A model generated the notes under the pieces. It had not been told where the DNA came from. It searched no databases and saw only the letters and a list, made by a program, of their open reading frames with translations. A program made the position numbers and the translations under genes. From assembly GCA_012934845.2 (NCBI GenBank), contig WNNJ02003718.1, forward strand, positions 276,587-340,586: DNA of 64,000 bases, given 5' to 3'. The DNA comes from Pomphorhynchus laevis. Taxonomy: Eukaryota; Acanthocephala; Palaeacanthocephala; Echinorhynchida; Pomphorhynchidae. Position 1 is the first letter of the stretch; each line of letters begins with the position of its first letter. Shown in pieces: positions 1 to 10,329 of the stretch.

Positions 1-3000
1 CTTCTTCGTCCATAAGGGAATAGCTTTCTCCAAGAATTTTAATAAGAGAATTCGCACAAAGTGTCCCGCTAAACACTCGGCCAAATACATGAAATTGACT
101 AGCATCAGAAGTCGAATAATTTTTGCTAGTGTGAACGACAAGCGAGGCCTAAAGATGAACAATAATGTCAAAAATGATTACTTTAAACAACCTGAGGATC
201 GCAGTTGCACATTGACTGTGCGATTTCTGAATCAATGTTGCCACTGTAGCAGCTGCTGATTTTGTTGGCGGCGTTGGCCAACGGAGAAGGAATACACGAT
301 ACCAACATATCAACCAATCCTAAGGAAAAATAAACAAAGAGCAACTCAAGTAAAAAGTAATAAAAACGGAATGCAAGATATTTGAGTATTTAAATATATT
401 AAATTGTATATACTTTTTTATATATTTGAATGAATTGCCAATAATTTTTCTGAAGATGAAAACACGAACTTTCGAAATTTTTCAATTTTCAAAATAAAAC
501 TAATTTCTTCGTTCCTTCAAATGTACAATGGAAATTATAAATGTTAAAGCACAACTATGTTCGTGTAATTAAACAATTATAGAATAATTTCTTCTATTAT
601 TTTCAATTAAGCAATTTAAACCCACGCCAGAAAATCGCATAAAACTTTCCTTCAAGGTTTTCTTGTAATCACATGATAAACAATTATTCATTCTGTCAAA
701 CCAAATTCTGAAGTTAATAACGTCTCTCAAGATTACAATTAAATTATGAAAATTTTATTCATCTCAATAAAAAATATGTATTGTAATAATATACTATTTT
801 AATTAATTAAAGTAATTATTTATGAATAGATAGTAATATAAATTAAATATTAACAACTTTATAATTTAGAATATAATTTATAATATTTGATTAATTTTAT
901 AATTTACAAATTTTATTATAATTTATAATTTTTCAGCAATACCAATATTTCAGGTCAATTTTTAAGAAAACCATTTTACAAATTGGATTGTTTTAAATTT
1001 AAACGTGCATTTACAACTTAAATTATAGCACTTTAATTTTATAGTTTCAAAGTGCTAACACTTTAATAGTTTCAAAGTGCTAACACTCTGATTTTTAATT
1101 TTAATTATTTTTGAATTTGTTAATTTTATATTTAATTTCGAAAATAATCTTATCAAAATATTTGCTTCTTAGGAATTTTGAAGGATCAATAAACACTAAT
1201 TTATTTTTATATTAAAAATATTATTTATTTTTATGATTATGACGACATCAGCTAGTGAAATATAAAAATATATTTAGCATTTATTGACTCTGCTCCAACA
1301 TTCTAGTTTAAAAATTATCAATATCAGTAATTTTAAGGACTTGAGAATAGTCACATTTTAAAGTCACATTTATGATCCGTATTTATTATTAATGATATAA
1401 ATAAGACTTGAAAATTAATCAATACAAAAATTTAGTTCATATTTCGCCAATTGCTGATATAGCATAGTCAAAAACAAAACGTACATTTTGTTCAAAACCA
1501 ATTTAACAAACTGTAAGTTTTTTGATGATGCTACTAGCAGCTAAAAAATTTAAAAATAAAGTTTATTGATTCTGATCTAAAATTTGAAATTTAAGAAATC
1601 AGCATCCAAAAATTCAAAATATTAAAAACATTATTTTTTTTACCATTCTAAAAAAAATCATAAATTCTAAGATAAAAATTTTAATCTCTTCAGAAAATTT
1701 AAAGAACAAAACTTTAATAATTTTTAGCAATAATTTTAATTGATCCTTTTCGCTAAGCCCTTTTATAAACTTGTGAACTTATAAGCTTATGAACAATAAA
1801 CTTATGAACTTCATCTTGTAAACTTAGCTAGCTGACTGTAGTACAATAAACAGAAACGTAAAATCATTGTATGAACATCATATTTTATTCATGAAACCAA
1901 ATTATTATAATTTACCAGTAAAGTTCCCGAAAAACTGAGCGCAGATTAATCGTAAAAGTGGTCTGATGTTGTATCCTAATTCGCTAGATGATAAATAAAC
2001 GCCCAGTTGTTCAAGTACTAGGTGAAGCCCTTCGTCTGCATCTCCAACCGTCTAAATTAAATATATATTCGACTTAAAATTAAAAATATAAATAACCTGG
2101 GCGAATATTTTGTATAACGGCTCAAGCACAAACTGCACAAATGACCGTTGTTGATTTATATTCAAAGGTTTTGCTTGGAATTTGCGACTTTACATAAAGA
2201 AATTAAATAAAAATTTGTAACTTTACATTAAAAATAAAAATTTTATAATAACAATCGATATTTACTTACGTTTTTGAATTAAAATACCAATCCCCCCAAA
2301 GTTTTTTCGCCAACGTACTGTAAGGAAGATTGCCTAGATTATGTAGCAGATAAGAACTTTTTTAAAAAGAATAGAGCCAACCTTCGGATCGCTTGCAGTA
2401 AATTTTTGCAAACGATTTCAAAGTGAAACAGAATCGATAGTATGAACTGGCAAAACATACATTGTTATTAAGTGGATTGAATGGTACCACCTTATCACCG
2501 CCATATTCTCTATGGAATGTATTAAAGTAATTTTAAATTCATAAAACAGAAAATATTACTTTAGAATCGCATTGAGTTCTTCAAGTATAAGTTTGAACTT
2601 GTAGTACGCATCGGCAGGGGGTAATTTAAGTTCTAGTATTAGACGGTCGATCTTGTTTAAACAAAGTGTCACTGTCAGTCCTTCGTTCAAAGCATGTTTC
2701 AGCAGACGATGCGTGTTGAGCATACACTAATTTAAAAGAGTAAATTTCAGAGTTAGTTTTTCTATTGAAATAATACTTCATGGCTTAAATTTAAGCAATG
2801 GAAAACAGTTATAAACTTGAATTACAAGTTTATAATTGAATATAAATTATATTAATTATAAATTATATAATTATAAATTATATTAATTATAGCATTAATA
2901 TAATGATATAAATATATAATTATATTAATTAATATAATTATATTAATTATATTAATTATATTAATTATTAATAATTATTCATAATTATTAATTATGAATC

Positions 3001-6000
3001 ACATTGGCTATAATTTATAACTAATTTCTAAATTATTCTGTTCATTGCTAAATATCGTCAAAAAATTATAACTTAAAAAACTGAATCCGATATTGAATAT
3101 GGATCCCAGGAATCGATTATCAAATACTCATACATCGGTTTCATATATATGAAACTTTAACTATTTTTTCGTTTTGTAAAATCTAAATTTTACACGTCAT
3201 TATAATTTAAAATCAAGTATTTATCCGAAATCTGTACTTTTGTCGCCTTCGCGTGTCATTAAAATTCTTAAGGGATTCGATAGTTTTTAATTTTATTCAA
3301 AATTTTCATATCCATGAATATCTAGGTTAGATATACCAAAAAAAATATCGACATTTAAAAATGTCGATATAAGATATTCAAAACTAAAAAGCAAATCGTT
3401 GATGTTAAAAAAACCACATACCCCTTCTGACGCATCAACTACGAGCATTACTCCGTCACACAACCTGAATGCAGCAGTTACTTCATCGGAGAAATTCACA
3501 TGACCTTAATTACAAATATATACGCTGTTTGCTTAATTTTTTTAAATAACAAATTATATGTTACAGTTACACATGAAAAGTCTCGAAATATATTTTGCAT
3601 TTAATTATATTGTATTCAATCGTGATAATATTGCATATTTTAATACATTTATTTTATATTTGCAATATTTCTATTCAAATTCTTAAATTTTCAAAAATCA
3701 GTATTACCCGGGGTATCGAACATATTTATCAAATATGATTTTTCACGAATATCTTGCATAATGACACTGAACGGTGTTGATTTAATTGAAACTCCACGTT
3801 CCGTTTCTGTAAATAGCGTGTCTGTATATCGCAACTAAGTGAAGAACATAAATTAACAATGATATCCAAGATAAGCATGGGCTAACTAACACAATATAGC
3901 AAATCAAGGTAAAATAAAGAGTTAAACTGAAACAGACAAGTTCAGTTGAATGCAAATTCAAAATTTGAAAATTTTTAAATCGCGATAATGTGCAATTTTG
4001 TTTAAGATAAAAATGCATTTCGAATACTATAGATATAAAACATGAATATATTATATATAAATATAGATAGAAATATGATATATTATTATAATAATATAAT
4101 TGGCATATTATATGTGCTATTGAATACCATCGGAATCGAAAAATACATCAGTTGATGAAAATAATCGATTTTGATTTATTCTTTGAATTTTGAATTTGTA
4201 TGGAAATCGACAAAATTAATATATTACAAATTCAACAGTGATGAAAATAATAGATTTTGATTTATTCTTTGAATTTTGATTGGAATCAAATAATAATATA
4301 TCACGAATTCAACAGTTATTGGAGATGAAAAAAAAACGATTTTGATTTATTCTTTGAATTTTGAATTTAGATCAGAATCGAAAAATTTAATATATCACAA
4401 ATACATCAGTTGATGAAAATAATCTATTTTTATTCTTTGAATTTTGAATTTGGATCGGAATCGAAAAAATTAATATATCACAAATACATCAGTTGATGAA
4501 AATAATCTATTTTTATTCTTTGAATTTTGAATTTGGATCGGAATCGAAAAAATTAATATATCACAAATACATCAGTTGATGAAAATAATCTATTTTTATT
4601 CTTTGAATTTTGAATTTGGATCGGAATCGAAAAAATTAATAAATTACAAATACATCAGTTGATGAAAATAATCGATTAATATATTAATATTAATAAATAA
4701 TATATCACATTAAAAATGCATTTCGAATACTATAGATATAAAACATGAATATATTATATATAAATATAGATAGAAATATGATATATTATTATAATAATAT
4801 AATTGGCATATTATATGTGCTATTGAATACCATCGGAATCGAAAAATACATCAGTTGATGAAAATAATCAAATTTGATTTATTTTTTGACTATATAATAA
4901 ATCAAGCATTTATTCTATATTTAATAATATTATCACTAATTTTACTTATTTTTAATTATATTTAATTATTTAATTAAATTACAAATTGTATAGTATAATT
5001 ATTTACTGATTATATTTCATTATTTACTTCATATAATTAAGAGTGACGAATTCAGATCGCAACGAATTTTAATCTGATCTTTTATGTGTAAGATGACAGT
5101 AACATTTGCTGCCACGTAGTTTGCATATGACACCATAAATTGGATATTTGAATGGTAAGGTGGTAACATCGATAGAAGCAGGATGCAATAAAAATCCATT
5201 ATTGCTAATTCTATATTATTGTCTATCTTGTAATAAATTTAACATACTACCTTCAAAAATGCGGGATAAATTAAAATCTGTTTATGCTTTAAGCATTTAG
5301 GTCAACTTGTATTGTGATTATAAATTATGAATATAATGATATTGGTTTACCTCGTGATTTTCAGTAGAGAAAAGATTGACGTGAGTTTGTTCGAATATTG
5401 CATCAGCAAAAGTAGTCTAATTGTACCATAGTTGTCACTTAATAAATACTATTATAATCAATACCTTTCCATGATGTAAATGTCCGCAAATAGCAACGTT
5501 ACGGATCAAATCTGGGCAATCCATCATATCTCCCAGGTATCTAAAACACAAGTGAAATAGTCAAATTTATAAACGAACATATTCTATATTTTTATATCAA
5601 TCACTACGAGTATAAGTACCAATAATATTTAATCAAAATTAAAATCTTTCTTGTTGTACATAAAGGTTCCATCTTACTCAATTTATGAATGCAACCCAAT
5701 TCTTCCGTGATCAATTGAGAGTATAATTATCAGTGATTATAGTTAACCATTCGACACTCTTTAGAATATCGATCATAGAAATTAAATTAAAAGTGCATAT
5801 TATAATATTAACTTTTAAATAATTAATTTGAAATGTATTATTTTGTGAAAAAATTTCTTTCCAATAGCTGCATTGATTGGAATGATTTTTACAAGAGACG
5901 ACTGACAACCTTTCTATCAGTTAAGGAAAAACGCAGCCATACTAACAACATTCTGTGTTATCGCACTCAGAAATAATGGCATATTTGATTTGTATACTGA

Positions 6001-7665
6001 CATTATAAAGAATAGCAAGCAAGTCGATGGCATTGTGAATAAGCTACAATAAGTTACTAGAATTGCTAAAGTCTAAAGCGATTTGTAAATGAAGCGTACA
6101 ATGGCAGCGTCATTGCCGTCGGATATAAAAAGATATGCGGACAATGCAAAACATCGAAACAAGTAGCATTTCATCATTGGTAAATCGTGCAAGAGCGATT
6201 TCATCATGGAAGGGTCTTTGTCCAGTCACTTCTTAAACTTGTTCACTGCAGAAGTCTGTTCCAAAATCCAACAAGCATAAATAAGCGCATGTTCGGGTGT
6301 GCCGGACTTTATGGGTTTACATATCAAAGGGTGATCACGCAAGCGATGCAAATCTCGAAGGCCTAGCAGTTTACTAAGAGAATGATTCCTGTCGTGAAAT
6401 ATATGTCATACAACGATCAAATCTACGCGATCACGTACATTTATATGGCATGATTTCATTCACTAAAGAGTATGAAAATATGTTGTATAATGAAATGTAA
6501 ATGCTTTGAGCAGGAATTTTATGAATAATCGACGATAAGCCATCAGGACCAAATGAATTTCGACACCTTCGAAGTACGAGTTAAGAAAGAACTTCACTGG
6601 GAGATCAGAAATCCAGAAGGTAGACTTGGTGTCAAATGCTTTCTGAATCTGGTGAAGATGTGGGTTGAGTACAACACAAGTATTATAATGTAGACCGAAA
6701 ATTTCCGCAACTTTTCTCAATCAGAAGTAATTACACCATTTAAGTTAAATATAGACTTTAAATGGTCAGCACGCCGTTTAGTGTAAGCGAAAAACAAACT
6801 ACGATCATAACGACATCGTGAAATGATCCCTCACAGTTCGATATTTACAATAAGAATCCATATCACGTTTAAAATTATTAAATGATTTATGACGTTTCTT
6901 AATTGCAATTAATAATTCACAATCGAACCAAGGAGGTATATACCGTCGAGTTGGTTGTCTACAATGCAGTAATAATTGAATTAAAAGGATTGTAATTGTA
7001 TCACGAAAGTATATAAAGGCGTATTCAATACCGTAGATAAATGCATTAGAAATCCAGAAAGTAGACTTTGTGCCATCTTTTTCTGAATCTGATGAAGATG
7101 TGGGTTGAAGTTAATACAATTTTTTATAATGTAGATCGAAAATATCTACAATTTATCTCCCATCAGAAGTAATTGAATCATCAAAAATAACATATATCAA
7201 TACTGTTTAAAATTATCTTTAGAACCAAATTACCTATTAAATTATCTTAATCCGTGAAAATCGTTAATAAAATTCGTGTTCAAAATGCTTAAAAGCCAAA
7301 ATAATATGAACTTACTCCAGATCGAATGTTGTTTGAGGAATACTCTGCTCGTCATATGAGAATTTAAGTTTCTTTACTGGAGCAATAATAGGTTCGGTTA
7401 AAGGTTGTTCGTCTTCTTCTTGTACGACCGTTTCAACCTCAGTGCCGTAGACTTCCACAGCATCCGGGTAATATTTTTTATCTTCCGGGTATACCACTAA
7501 AGCAGCAGAATTATGTACAGTAGGATCATCAATAAAGTCATCAACGTTTTCCATTAATAGCATGTCATTAGTAGCGGATTCGCGAAAATCCATTTCATCT
7601 TCTTCATCCGACTCAATATCTGGACCGATATAATTACCGAACTCGTCATACAGATCACCGTCCAT
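1..7665 (-). CDS. EFTUD2: U5 snRNP GTPase EFTUD2 (Snu114), 5' part, 12 exons
   Basis: Spliceosomal EF-G-like GTPase that drives remodelling of the U4/U6.U5 complex in the nucleus. Reading the minus strand, I placed exons by homology and GT/AG sites: 7665-7316, 5540-5465, 5416-5351, 3834-3708, 3504-3422, 2726-2560, 2509-2382, 2333-2270, 2187-2097, 2051-1916, 319-192 and 148-1. All phases agree, giving 521 codons with no stop. The ATG at 7665 opens [15 protein letters not shown], typical of the family's acidic N-terminus. The P-loop GHLHHGKT spans exons 2/3, the switch segment [10 protein letters not shown] is in exon 4, DTPGH spans exons 4/5, and NKID is in exon 6. The family is about 970 residues, so roughly 450 C-terminal residues lie beyond position 1. 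Introns range from 43 bp (149-191) to 1775 bp; the long ones hold repeats. Exon limits are inferred without transcripts. Confidence 0.95.
4009..4870. repeat. 83-bp satellite framed by direct repeats, in EFTUD2 intron 3
   Basis: A core of tandem units lies at about 4135-4700. Three successive units, starting at 4436, 4519 and 4602, are exactly 83 bp apart and almost identical; units to the left are more diverged and of other lengths. A block of about 150 bp at 4009-4160 recurs at 4712-4870, so the array is framed by direct repeats about 703 bp apart. Strongly AT-rich, with no coding capacity seen. Confidence 0.85.
6000..7000 (-). mobile_element. Degenerate LINE remnant in EFTUD2 intron 1
   Basis: The minus strand keeps two landmarks of CR1/L2-type ORF2 in the right order: a PPWFD linker motif near 6921-6935, followed by a basic helical stretch, and the GPDG motif that opens the reverse transcriptase domain near 6541-6550. 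The frame is heavily broken. A short segment at about 6600-6670 is repeated at 7045-7115. The ends are approximate. Confidence 0.6.
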
Positions 7666-8637
7666 AATCTATGAGAACAAAAAAATTGACATTACTGGCC
7701 AGTTATCATTTAGAGAAATGGCAAAATAATCAAAAATGTATAAAATAATCAAAATATTAGGAAATCAAAATTAAACGAAAATAGCGAAATGTGACCCACA
7801 CGATTAAATTTTTAATGTCTGTTTAGCAAACAGGCATAAGCAGCAATTATCTGAAACAAAACAGCTATGCAGCGAACTTTTATATCTTTTAAAATTAGTT
7901 TACTAAATTCATGATAGTGTAAAATAATTACATTCAAATGACAGGAATCATTTGTAACCCCTGTTACAAATGATGACCCCATTAACTGAGTTAAATAACT
8001 CAGTTAATTGTATCATTAGTTCATGAATTTATAAATTATTGAGCTCAAGAATTGCATTGTCAGCACAATATGTAAACTTGAAATGAATTTTGCTTGCTCC
8101 CAAATGAAATGCAAATAATAATAAAGATTTTATTAAAAATACAACCGTATGTGGAAAACATTTCGTCAGAAATGTCATTCTCTTAAATATCGCTCTAATT
8201 ATGGGCTTAGTGCATTGTTTCTAGTCCACTCGCATGGAACTACTTTCCCGTCGTCATTCGTTTCTCTCCTTTTGCACCATTAAACAGCTTCACATCTAAT
8301 AATAAAGATTTTATTAAAAAATAACTGTATGTGGAAATATTTTGTCAAAAATTAGAATATATAAGCAAAAATCGAAGGATTAGTACCACATAAGGAGAGG
8401 ATTCTAGCAGACGGAGGCCAGCGGTCTTATCGCATGATCTCCATACCTCCCTTCTGTTCGAACACATCACCTCCTTCAAAGCTTTGTTCTTCCAGTCTGA
8501 AGGAGCCTTCCACTGCCCGTCTTCTTAAAGGACTTACGCTTCCGAACTCCACACCGCAGCCAAGGCCATCGCAGGTGAGACACCTTCGGAACTTAGCAGA
8601 GAAGTTTAGTGGACCCAGATTTGCTTTGTAGTCGGCA
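7666..8637. other. Intergenic, AT-rich, short repeats only
   Basis: No gene is supported here. Two perfect palindromes lie at 7947-8008 (separate entry). A segment of about 45 bp at 8116-8160 recurs with small changes at 8298-8341. A moderately GC-richer stretch at 8400-8637 has short open frames but no recognisable protein. Confidence 0.5.
7947..8008. repeat. Two adjacent perfect palindromes
   Basis: The first has 12-bp arms (7947-7958 and 7963-7974, loop CCCT). The second has 13-bp arms (7981-7993 and 7996-8008, loop AA). Part of the second recurs near 9433-9456. They may be the ends of a decayed foldback element; no function is assigned. Confidence 0.7.
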
Positions 8638-9321
8638 TTATTTTCTTTTGAATTTCCAACATGTTACTGTATCAGTGAAACAACCACAATCGGAAGCCTC
8701 AAGCCTTTTTAGAACCATTCTTTTTTCTACACTATAGCAGTGGTAATTTCCAGAATCGTTGTTGTCCTCCATCAGCGTTATAGTCGCAAGGTAGTCATTC
8801 CCATAACCGTTACAGTCATTGATTCTGTTATCTGATAGAACATCAATTACACCTACAATATTAAAGGTATCTACAGTGTCAACCTCTGAACTATAAGCCC
8901 AGATGTCCTCACAATGCTGATCACTGTCGTTCCCAATTCTGCTATCAATAAGAGCATCATCACACTCTCTTTCGGTTTCGATTATGTTATCAGACAAGTC
9001 TTCAGATCGTTCATCTGCATCGTCGATAGATCCCACGTTGATTCCTCCATGAACATGTACAGTGCCATCACTGCCCTCGATAAATACTTCATCACAATCG
9101 TAACCTATGAATCCTTGGAAGTTGACTTCGACATGGTCAATGTAAAAACGCAAAACACCCTTCGAATTAAGAAAATCCAACAAGAAATGTTTAAGAGAGC
9201 GATCCAAGCGTTCAGAAAAATCCTCTCGATCATCCACGGTATCCCCCTGACAACTGTCCAGCGTTGGCCATATCTTCAAGAACAATTCATAAGCAAAATT
9301 CATTCGACCAGCTGCCTCCAT
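8638..9321 (-). CDS. Unassigned acidic ORF, 227 residues
   Basis: An open frame on the minus strand, starting at the ATG at 9321 (MEAAGRMNFAYELFLKIWP). It stays open further upstream, but without an earlier ATG. The protein is rich in Asp, Glu and Ser, with a mixed hydrophobic first third and an acidic middle; I see no transmembrane segment and recognise no domain. It lies between EFTUD2 and the LINE cluster, and short repeats occur on both sides, so a transposon origin (for example an ORF1-type protein) is possible. It could equally be one exon of a host gene or a chance frame, since the local base composition is less AT-rich than its surroundings. Function unknown. Confidence 0.35.
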   Translation of the reverse strand: MEAAGRMNFAYELFLKIWPTLDSCQGDTVDDREDFSERLDRSLKHFLLDFLNSKGVLRFYIDHVEVNFQGFIGYDCDEVFIEGSDGTVHVHGGINVGSIDDADERSEDLSDNIIETERECDDALIDSRIGNDSDQHCEDIWAYSSEVDTVDTFNIVGVIDVLSDNRINDCNGYGNDYLATITLMEDNNDSGNYHCYSVEKRMVLKRLEASDCGCFTDTVTCWKFKRK

Positions 9322-9849
9322 AGTTAGTTTTTTAAAGTTACTTACAAATTCTTTTGAAGCTCCGACGTGCACAAATTGTCAATTTGAAATGCAAATAATA
9401 ATGCTACAACGATCAAACGATATAGAAAATAAAAGGTTAGGGTTAAATAACTCAGTTAATTTTATTAGTTCATTAGTTCAAATATTTGTTCAACAACAAA
9501 TATTTTTAACGGACGATGTCAGCAATTCATTAGGAAAAATTAAAGTTGAAATTTTAATAAATCATTGATTGTTCCTACATCAATAATTAAATAATCAATA
9601 CGGTAGACTTACTAGATGCGATCTGATTTGAGTAAATTTTATCAAATTAACTTTTTAACTTAAATTTCGAGATTTAAATTTTAGAAATTTTTACTTACTA
9701 AAATTGCAATCAAATACAAACCGAATTGTAGATACAAAACTTTTGTATTATTTCAGAATTGACTTGATAAATAAAATTCGTTAAGAATTACCCTGTATAA
9801 ATTGTATTACACCAGGTATCACCAGGTTATTACCAATGTATTACACCAT
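9322..9849. other. Intergenic AT-rich spacer
   Basis: No coding feature seen. It contains a partial copy of the palindrome found at 7981-8008 and the open upstream extension of the acidic ORF. Confidence 0.5.
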
Positions 9850-10069
9850 GTTATCGTTGTCTCCGATCGTTTTGCTGCCTACACCTCACTGTACATCTCC
9901 GATCCTGGTCTATCAAATCAATTTCTCGACACCCTTGATCTCACTTCTAACTACACTCCTCTTCACACACCAACCATCCTACGTCGCCCTTGGAGAAATC
10001 TTGACTTCCAGCTTCTCCGTGCTGCCTTACTCAAATCGCCTATATCCTCTCCCTGGTGCATTATATAGT
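9850..10069 (+). mobile_element. Fragment of LINE-B family endonuclease
   Basis: The plus strand encodes a piece resembling the end of the endonuclease region of the LINE at 14.0-17.8 kb: DPGLSNQFLDTLDLTS here against NPGLSDHFLVTLILT there, followed by a matching tryptophan-containing segment. Both ends are truncated. The SINE at 10085 was inserted just downstream. Confidence 0.65.
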
Positions 10070-10084
10070 ATTATTATTGTTACA

Positions 10085-10253
10085 GCCCCGCGTGGCCGAA
10101 TGGTGGAGGCGTGTGCATCGCAAACTCTATGTACGGGGTTCAAACCTCGAGCATGCACTCTCTATTGACTTCTCTGTAAGCACACGTCAAAGCCACAAGA
10201 TCGCGTTGTCGAAAGACGTAGGGGCACCCGGTGATGAAGCGGGACCACTCTTC
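10085..10253 (+). mobile_element. tRNA-derived SINE with 15-bp target-site duplications
   Basis: A 169-bp element flanked by perfect 15-bp direct repeats ATTATTATTGTTACA at 10070-10084 and 10254-10268. Its head looks like a serine/leucine-type tRNA, with A box TGGCCGAATGG (10093-10103) and B box GGTTCAAACC (10137-10146) at tRNA-like spacing. A unique tail follows, with no poly(A). It is too long and too poorly folded in the anticodon region to be a working tRNA. RNA polymerase III transcription and LINE-driven insertion are inferred from the boxes and duplications. The perfect duplications argue for a fairly recent insertion. Confidence 0.85.
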
Positions 10254-10329
10254 ATTATTATTGTTACAACAGGCCAGGAGCATAAGCTCAAATTGGCTGG
10301 ATCACATAGCTCAAAACATTAAAAAACAG

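Noticed and set aside
8914-9327. Plus-strand open frame of 137 codons
   Set aside because: Antisense shadow of the acidic minus-strand ORF; no domain and no start context in its favour.
10085-10253. A functional serine or leucine tRNA gene
   Set aside because: Boxes A and B are present but the anticodon arm and acceptor stem do not fold, and target duplications show it is a SINE.
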